From assembly GCA_020883125.1 (NCBI GenBank), contig JAHREW010000022.1, forward strand, positions 1-47,981: a DNA stretch of 47,981 bases, given 5' to 3'. The notes beneath the pieces were generated by a model. It did not search any database, was not told the origin of the DNA, and worked only from the letters and a program-made list of their open reading frames with translations. Both the position numbers and the translations under genes were made by a program. Shown here piece by piece: positions 43,945 to 47,981 of this stretch. Positions within the stretch are counted from its first letter, which is position 1. Every line of letters starts with the position of its first letter. The DNA comes from Microcoleus sp. CAWBG506 (GTDB taxonomy: Bacteria; Cyanobacteriota; Cyanobacteriia; Cyanobacteriales; Microcoleaceae).

Positions 43945-44598
43945 ATGGTCACAAGTATATCGACTCCTCCTCAAAGCAGCAGTGAGGAAAAAGTAATTAC
44001 TCTGAAAGGCATTAAGTGGCTAACATTTAAAGCAATAATGTCTGATGTTGGCGACGGTAGAACCTGGAGAATTGCTTATAATCAAGGAGTTTTAGAAATC
44101 CGAATGCCACTTACAGAACACGAAGAACCCGTAGGAATGATTGAACACTTTGTTGGTGTTGTAGTCGATGAGCTAGGAATTGAGATGAGACAACTTGGTG
44201 CTCTGACTCTGGAACGGGAAGATTTAACTCGTGCTATTGAATCGGATAGCTGTTTTTACATTCAAAATGAATCTGTTGTTAGGGGAAGAAGTATCAATTT
44301 GCCAGCAGATCCGCCACCGGATTTAGTGGTAGAATCTGATTATACGAGTTCTTCTTTGAATAAGTTTGCGATTTATGCTGCTCTGGGTGTGCCGGAAATC
44401 TGGAGATATCGCAATCAATCTCTGGTAGTTTATCATTTGGTTGAGGGGAATTACGAAGAGAGCGAGAATAGTTTGGCTTTTGGGTTTTTGCCGATCGCAC
44501 AAATCCCCGTTTTGATCGAGCAAAGTAAAAGTATTGGACAAAGGGCGGCTGTGCGTCTGTTTCGGGAGAGGGTGAGAGAGGTTTTGGCGGCCGAGTGA
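43945..44598 (+). CDS. Uma2-family (DUF820) restriction-endonuclease-like protein
   Basis: 217-aa PD-(D/E)XK-fold protein. The motif is PPPDLVVESDYTSSSLNK, with Asp126, Glu130, Lys140 as likely metal-binding and catalytic residues, followed by FAIYAALGVPEIWRY. The family is amplified in filamentous cyanobacteria and its function is unknown; it is often treated as a putative endonuclease. It starts the toxin-antitoxin island. Codon use matches the chromosome, but the surrounding repeats and lack of linked metabolism mark an accessory region. Confidence 0.9.
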   Translation: MVTSISTPPQSSSEEKVITLKGIKWLTFKAIMSDVGDGRTWRIAYNQGVLEIRMPLTEHEEPVGMIEHFVGVVVDELGIEMRQLGALTLEREDLTRAIESDSCFYIQNESVVRGRSINLPADPPPDLVVESDYTSSSLNKFAIYAALGVPEIWRYRNQSLVVYHLVEGNYEESENSLAFGFLPIAQIPVLIEQSKSIGQRAAVRLFRERVREVLAAE

Positions 44599-44722
44599 GG
44601 GTGGGTTTTGTAACCGCAGATGATGCACAGGTGAGACACCCGTGCCACAAACGATAGAGCTGATGAAAGTCTGCATTTTTGCTATAGTAGTATTATTTTT
44701 GAATCATACCTAATAAAATATC

Positions 44723-45046
44723 ATGCCAACAACAGTCAGCGTAGAACACATTGAAATGACACCGGGAATACGCGGCGGAAAACCCCGGATTGCTGGAACG
44801 AGAATCGCCGTACAAGATGTGATGGTGATGCACCTAAAAATGGGTTATTCTCTTTTAGAAATTGCCACTAAGTACGATCTGCTTGTAGCCGCAGTTTATG
44901 ACGCTATGGCTTATTATTACGATCATCGCCAAGCAATTGACAGAGAAATGGCAGAAGATGATGCTTTTGTGGATGAATTTATGCGTCAAAATCCCGGTAG
45001 GTTACAAGCAAAAATCAAGGAATTGAAAGGTGAGTCTACGAATTAG
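44723..45046 (+). CDS. DUF433 antitoxin-like protein
   Basis: 107 aa. DUF433 is a short winged-helix-like domain seen as probable antitoxin next to PIN-like DUF5615 toxins. The segment GIRGGKPRIAGTRIAVQDV and KMGYSLLEIATKYD is the domain's hallmark. The stop overlaps the start of the next gene by 17 nt, as is typical for a toxin-antitoxin operon. There is no transcription start or operator that can be pointed out. Confidence 0.9.
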   Translation: MPTTVSVEHIEMTPGIRGGKPRIAGTRIAVQDVMVMHLKMGYSLLEIATKYDLLVAAVYDAMAYYYDHRQAIDREMAEDDAFVDEFMRQNPGRLQAKIKELKGESTN

Positions 45047-45365
45047 GTTTCATTTAGATGAGCATATCGATCGTGACATTTCTAGGGCGTTACGTCTCTA
45101 TGGTATTGATGTGACGACAACGGTAGAAGCAGGATTAAGGACTAAGATGGATGAGCAGCAGTGGTTGTTTATTCAACAAGAGCAGCGAGTGCTTGTTACT
45201 CAGGATCGAGATTTTATAATTATGGCTCGTATCAGTAACGATCATCCTGGTGTGGCTTATTTTAAACAGGGTAGTCGTTCGATCGGACAAGTAATAGAAA
45301 TGTTGATTTTGCTATATGAAATTTACACATCTGAAGAGATGGTTGGAATGGTAGAGTATTTGTGA
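45030..45365 (+). CDS. DUF5615 PIN-like toxin candidate
   Basis: 111 aa starting at GTG 45030, which overlaps the DUF433 gene by 17 nt. RFHLDEHIDRDISRALR near the N-terminus and VLVTQDRDFI in the middle supply the acidic residues (Asp9, Glu10 and Asp57 region) expected of the PIN-like DUF5615 fold, a putative RNase. Together with the preceding gene it forms a known type of module in cyanobacteria. No ribosome binding site is visible; translation is probably coupled. Confidence 0.88.
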   Translation: MSLRIRFHLDEHIDRDISRALRLYGIDVTTTVEAGLRTKMDEQQWLFIQQEQRVLVTQDRDFIIMARISNDHPGVAYFKQGSRSIGQVIEMLILLYEIYTSEEMVGMVEYL

Positions 45366-45370
45366 GGGTG

Positions 45371-45494
45371 AAGGTCGATCGCACTTTTGAACCGCTCCTT
45401 CACGCTGATGGACACGGATGGGGGAAAGGTCGATCGCACTTTTGAACCGCAGATACACACTGATAGACGCGGATGGGGGAAAGGTCGATCGCAC
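45371..45494. repeat. 55-bp repeat, 2.25 copies
   Basis: Units start at 45371, 45426 and 45481 with AAGGTCGATCGCAC, and contain TTTTGAACCGC and GATGGACACGGATGG-type text. The same family occurs at 46752-46886 and 47666-47790. It lies just after the DUF5615 gene. Confidence 0.9.
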
Positions 45495-45526
45495 ACAAGC
45501 CAATTTAAGGTATCTGGAAAACAGAT

Positions 45527-45799
45527 TTATGGCGGAAAGTAGCGATAAATATCTTTCCGGTGGAGAACCCTGATAAAAGTAATAGTCTCGCCATCAAAAT
45601 AAAAACCTATTCGATAGTCGCCAACCCGAAGCCGATAGGCATTGTCATCGCCTTTTAATTTTTTTAAGTTAATAATTGTCTGTAAATCAGTAACATTGGG
45701 AATTTCCACAAAAACGATCGCTTTGACTTGCTCAAAAACAGGCGCACTTTTAAGAGCTTTTAAATCCTTTAAAAAACTGGGCAAATATTCTACTTTCAT
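45527..45799 (-). CDS. RelE/ParE-family toxin
   Basis: 90-aa RelE-fold protein. The C-terminal YRLRVGDYRIGFYF and LHRKDIYRYFP are the core strand and the His/Arg-Asp-Ile-Tyr end of the family. RelE toxins cleave ribosome-bound mRNA, while ParE members poison gyrase; this one looks more like the RelE branch. Its ATG overlaps the stop of the upstream antitoxin (TAATG), so the antitoxin is translated first. Confidence 0.9.
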   Translation of the reverse strand: MKVEYLPSFLKDLKALKSAPVFEQVKAIVFVEIPNVTDLQTIINLKKLKGDDNAYRLRVGDYRIGFYFDGETITFIRVLHRKDIYRYFPP

Positions 45800-45999
45800 T
45801 ATTGATCAAGTTCGGCAAGTGCTTCCTGTAAACTTAACGGCTTTTCATTTTTTACTTGGCGCATAGCCTGGAGAAGTCCTCTATCTTCGATCGCCTCTAG
45901 GAGATACTGATAGTCGGTATAGTTGAGAATGACTTGACTGATGTTGCCTTCGGTATCGAATATTAATTCTTTGGCAAGTGGATAGTCTTCTATTTTCAT
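45799..45999 (-). CDS. Antitoxin of the RelE-family toxin
   Basis: 66 aa; MKIEDYPLAKELIFDTEGNI then VILNYTDYQYLLEAIEDRGLLQAM. It is a small acidic protein resembling cyanobacterial Phd/RelB-type antitoxins, and its last codon overlaps the toxin start. The C-terminal LSLQEALAELDQ is a helix that probably binds the toxin. Short but well supported by its position. Confidence 0.85.
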   Translation of the reverse strand: MKIEDYPLAKELIFDTEGNISQVILNYTDYQYLLEAIEDRGLLQAMRQVKNEKPLSLQEALAELDQ

Positions 46000-46090
46000 A
46001 GACTTTGATGGGTTGGGAGGGAATGATGTTTCTATTTTAACAGCGCGCTCCTAAATCGGGACGGACAATTCACCACTCGCGCCAGAGTTT

Positions 46091-46381
46091 TTAAGGGTGA
46101 GGTGTAATTGCAATAACTGTAATTGCTCCTTGATTCGGGCCGTAATACCAGAAAACTCGAAATGCTGCTGGTGTTTTGTTTTCGACGTAGGCCTCAAATA
46201 CTTCTTCTTCATTAGGGCCTGATAAGGTATCATATTTATGAGTTTTCAAACTGGGATGGCGTAAATTAGTTGCCATTAACCCAAGTGTTTTCAGGACTTT
46301 ATTGTATTTTTTTGTATCTAATTCCTGAAGACTCACCAAGCTCTCTCTAGCTGATGAAGAAAATTCTATGCTAAAATTCAT
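46091..46381 (-). CDS. RelE-superfamily toxin candidate
   Basis: 96 aa. SIEFSSSARESLVSLQELD at the N-terminus, KTHKYDTLSG in the middle and AFRVFWYYGPNQGAITVIAITPHP at the end resemble the RelE/HigB-like toxin fold. It overlaps the preceding gene by 4 nt (ATGA type), the usual order antitoxin then toxin. The residues expected for ribosome-dependent cleavage (Arg/Tyr/His) are less clear than in the 45527 gene, so this is assigned with lower confidence. Confidence 0.75.
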   Translation of the reverse strand: MNFSIEFSSSARESLVSLQELDTKKYNKVLKTLGLMATNLRHPSLKTHKYDTLSGPNEEEVFEAYVENKTPAAFRVFWYYGPNQGAITVIAITPHP

Positions 46382-46671
46382 TCCTCTTCAATCTCCAAAT
46401 CAGCATATTCCGAAAAATCACCTAAATTGTGTACTTCACCTTTAGCTGCTTGTTGGATACCTCTTTGGACTGAGGCTAATGCTTGTGGGTTTTGCCACAA
46501 CCACTGTTCGCGATCGGGTATATTGGCGATCGGGTCTAATAAAATTTGTCCGGCTTCGTTGACGAGCACGCGATACTCTGTTGATTTGGTTTCGAGGTTT
46601 AAACTGAGTTGTCCTTGTCGATCTGTGCTGATTGAGTTTTTAATAATCCAAAACTGATCTTTAGCTATCAT
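46378..46671 (-). CDS. Antitoxin candidate, partner of the 46091 toxin
   Basis: 97 aa. The N-terminal part reads MIAKDQFWIIKNSISTDRQG and the centre REQWLWQNPQALASVQRGIQQ, with the acidic tail EYADLEIEEE. Its operonic overlap with the RelE-like gene (46378-46381) supports an antitoxin role. I do not recognise a named family. Confidence 0.7.
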   Translation of the reverse strand: MIAKDQFWIIKNSISTDRQGQLSLNLETKSTEYRVLVNEAGQILLDPIANIPDREQWLWQNPQALASVQRGIQQAAKGEVHNLGDFSEYADLEIEEE

Positions 46672-46751
46672 AAATTTGTGTAAGATTGCATAAGAGGGAG
46701 TTTTAGTTATTATAACAAGTTAGATTTTGTTTGTCTATTCTAATGAAGTTG

Positions 46752-46886
46752 AGGCCGATCGCACTTTTGAACCGCTCCTTCACGCGGATGGACGCGGATG
46801 GGGGGAAGGGCGATCGCGCTTTTTGACGAAAGGGCGCACTTTTGAACCGCAGATATACGCGGATGGACGCGGATGAGGGAAAGGGA
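46752..46886. repeat. 55-bp repeat family copy, diverged
   Basis: GGCCGATCGCACTTTTGAACCGC at 46753 (text split over several words), with CACGCGGATGGACGCGG, then a second unit from about 46830 with ATATACGCGGATGG. Same family as 45371-45494 and 47666-47790, lying between two toxin-antitoxin pairs. Confidence 0.85.
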
Positions 46887-46958
46887 TCTCGCTTTGGGAA
46901 ATAAATCAACTATAATTACTAAAATAAAGATAAATTGCACTTTATCTATAATCAGATT

Positions 46959-47210
46959 ATGACTGTTATTGAACAAATTTACGCGATCGTCAAAACCCTT
47001 CCCCAAAACCAAGCTAGCGAAATTCTCACTTTCGCTGAGTTTATTCGTGCCAAGTACCTGAATGCCCACAAATCCACCGATACAGTAGATTCTTTAACTT
47101 CTTGGCAGGAATTGGTTTATGCCCTCGGTGGAACGTGGGCAGAAGATTTTCCTACTTTGGAGGAGATTCGTAGCGAGTCGGGGGAAGACATTTTGCGGGA
47201 GAGCTTTTAG
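46959..47210 (+). CDS. Type II antitoxin, VapB/DUF2281-like
   Basis: 83 aa from the ATG at 46959 (MTVIEQIYAIVKTLPQNQAS); an in-frame TTG at 46935 lies upstream and is less likely. The helical opening and AEILTFAEFIRAKYL-type sequence are typical of cyanobacterial DUF2281-like antitoxins. The vapC start follows the stop immediately (47210/47211), so the pair is one operon. Confidence 0.85.
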   Translation: MTVIEQIYAIVKTLPQNQASEILTFAEFIRAKYLNAHKSTDTVDSLTSWQELVYALGGTWAEDFPTLEEIRSESGEDILRESF

Positions 47211-47603
47211 ATGTACGTTTTGGATACAAACACGCTAATTTACTACTTTAAAGGACAAGGACAAGTTGTTCAAAACTTTGCCAATGTATCTCCTGAAGAA
47301 ATTTGTATTTCTACGATCGTCCTATTTGAATTACAAGTCGGTATTGCTAAATCTACTTCGCCTGCAAAACGTACCCAACAACTTCAGCAACTTTTGAGCC
47401 GAGTTAATCTTGTTCCTTTCGATCGCGATTCTGCTGTTGCTGCGGCCACAATTCGCGCTCAGTTGGAGCAACAAGGTACTCCCATTGGCCCGATGGATGT
47501 TTTAATTGCAGGGACAGCCGTATCGCTGCAAGGGACTCTTGTTACCCATAATGTCAAGGAGTTTTCGAGAGTGTCAGGACTTGCGATCGCGGATTGGTAT
47601 TGA
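47211..47603 (+). CDS. vapC: VapC-family PIN-domain ribonuclease toxin
   Basis: 130 aa. The PIN active-site acids are Asp5 (YVLDTNTLIYY), Glu40 (VLFELQVG) and Asp96 (GPMDVLIAG), followed by the NVKEFSRV segment. VapC toxins cleave tRNA or rRNA and are neutralised by the upstream small protein. Start ATG is adjacent to the antitoxin stop. A downstream 55-bp repeat follows. Confidence 0.92.
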   Translation: MYVLDTNTLIYYFKGQGQVVQNFANVSPEEICISTIVLFELQVGIAKSTSPAKRTQQLQQLLSRVNLVPFDRDSAVAAATIRAQLEQQGTPIGPMDVLIAGTAVSLQGTLVTHNVKEFSRVSGLAIADWY

Positions 47604-47665
47604 ATATGAGTCATCAAGTGTGGCTTGTATTTGCTCGATCGATCCAGCAAATCCAGTAGACGAGA

Positions 47666-47790
47666 AAGGTCGATCGCACTTTTGAACCGCAGATACACGG
47701 GAATGGATGCGGATGGGGGAAAGGTCGATCGCACTTTTGAACCGCAGATGCACGCTGATGGACGCGGATAGAGGGAAGGGCGATCGCGCT
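47666..47790. repeat. 55-bp repeat family copy, two and a bit units
   Basis: AAGGTCGATCGCACTTTTG starts at 47666 and 47721, and a diverged AGGGCGATCGCG at 47776. Third occurrence of the family in 2.5 kb, always just outside a toxin-antitoxin pair. Confidence 0.9.
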
Positions 47791-47796
47791 AAATAT

Positions 47797-47981
47797 ACCT
47801 GTAGGGGCAATCCCCCCGTGGTTGCCCTACTATCTTGGATCTGGGCGGGCACTCTTGGCACCGCCCCTACAGTAAAATCGAATTGACATAATACCTGTAG
47901 GGGCAATCCCCCCGTGGTTGCCCTACTTGGATCTGGGCGGGCACTCTTGGCACCGCCCCTACAGTAAAATCGAATTGACAT
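47797..47981. repeat. GTAGGGGC repeat, two tandem copies (96 and at least 89 bp)
   Basis: Copies start at 47797 and 47893. Each begins ACCTGTAGGGGCAATCCCC, contains GGGCGGGCACTCTTGGC and ends TCGAATTGACAT. The first has 4 extra bases (TATC near the TTGGATC). The 27-bp core at 47801-47827 matches the GH2-gene insert exactly. The window ends within the second copy. Confidence 0.95.

Noticed and set aside
45312..45503. Minus-strand frame across the 55-bp repeats
   Set aside because: It is the translation of the repeat; similar frames occur at each copy (also 46703-47069 and 47459-47981).
47574..47981. Minus-strand 135-codon frame at the window end
   Set aside because: It consists of GTAGGGGC and 55-bp repeats in translation; composition is repetitive and lacks a start signal.
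1..47981. tRNA, rRNA or riboswitch genes
   Set aside because: No T-loop GGTTCGAAT-type sequence in a cloverleaf context or conserved riboswitch core was noticed by eye; a tRNAscan or Rfam search would settle it.

Overview
The window is chromosomal DNA from a filamentous cyanobacterium, most likely of the Oscillatoria/Microcoleus type. The evidence is the very frequent HIP1 octamer GCGATCGC and its variants, a ferredoxin-thioredoxin reductase variable chain, a KGK-domain protein, a DnaK with the acidic cyanobacterial tail (ending DDDDDWL), a GH57/DUF3536 protein, multi-PAS/GAF hybrid kinases, Uma2 nucleases, and many small dispersed palindromic or tandem repeats between genes. The genus is an inference from overall character; no marker gene is present.

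Layout. 1-401 is a 55-bp tandem repeat that runs almost up to acetate kinase (ackA, 425-1630). On the minus strand, 1636-8771 holds a probable two-gene DNA-modification/defence pair: a 1132-aa Eco57I-type adenine methyltransferase and a 1180-aa PLD-nuclease/SNF2-helicase fusion. Next come a DUF6745 protein and an IS200/IS605 element whose tnpA carries two stop codons while tnpB is open. 12054-15342 is a dnaK-dnaJ pair, followed by a dynamin-like GTPase, a small unknown protein, a KGK protein overlapping an HNH nuclease, and a large membrane-anchored GH2-like protein on the minus strand. 23758-33630 is a run of three very large sensor kinases (1464, 999 and 803 aa) packed within 60 bp of each other, followed by an FAD monooxygenase and a 55-aa small ORF. 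35392-43596 is mainly housekeeping: GH57/DUF3536, ftrV, a YdcF-like protein, an APH/P-loop kinase fusion and a PfkB (adenosine-kinase-like) enzyme. 43945-47603 is an island of a Uma2 nuclease and four toxin-antitoxin-like pairs, separated by copies of one 55-bp repeat. The window ends in a GTAGGGGC repeat array.

How it fits together. The two minus-strand proteins could act as modification and restriction arms. DnaK and DnaJ act as chaperone and co-chaperone. The three kinases have sensory inputs and receiver domains but no DNA-binding output domain, which suggests a multistep phosphorelay.

Most notable signals. (1) Dispersed intergenic repeats sit in frame inside real genes: a 27-bp GTAGGGGC element in the methyltransferase, the same element plus a 15-bp expansion (VGATT x5) in the GH2-like protein, and a proline/glycine-rich repeat inside the ATPase domain of the second kinase. 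(2) The second kinase is preceded, in frame with the stop codon of the first, by the end of a PAS domain, so it looks 5'-truncated. (3) The GH2-like protein lacks the usual Asn-Glu acid/base. (4) An orphan IS605-type right-end hairpin lies at 23675. (5) The toxin-antitoxin island is punctuated by one repeat family. No rRNA, tRNA or CRISPR array was seen.
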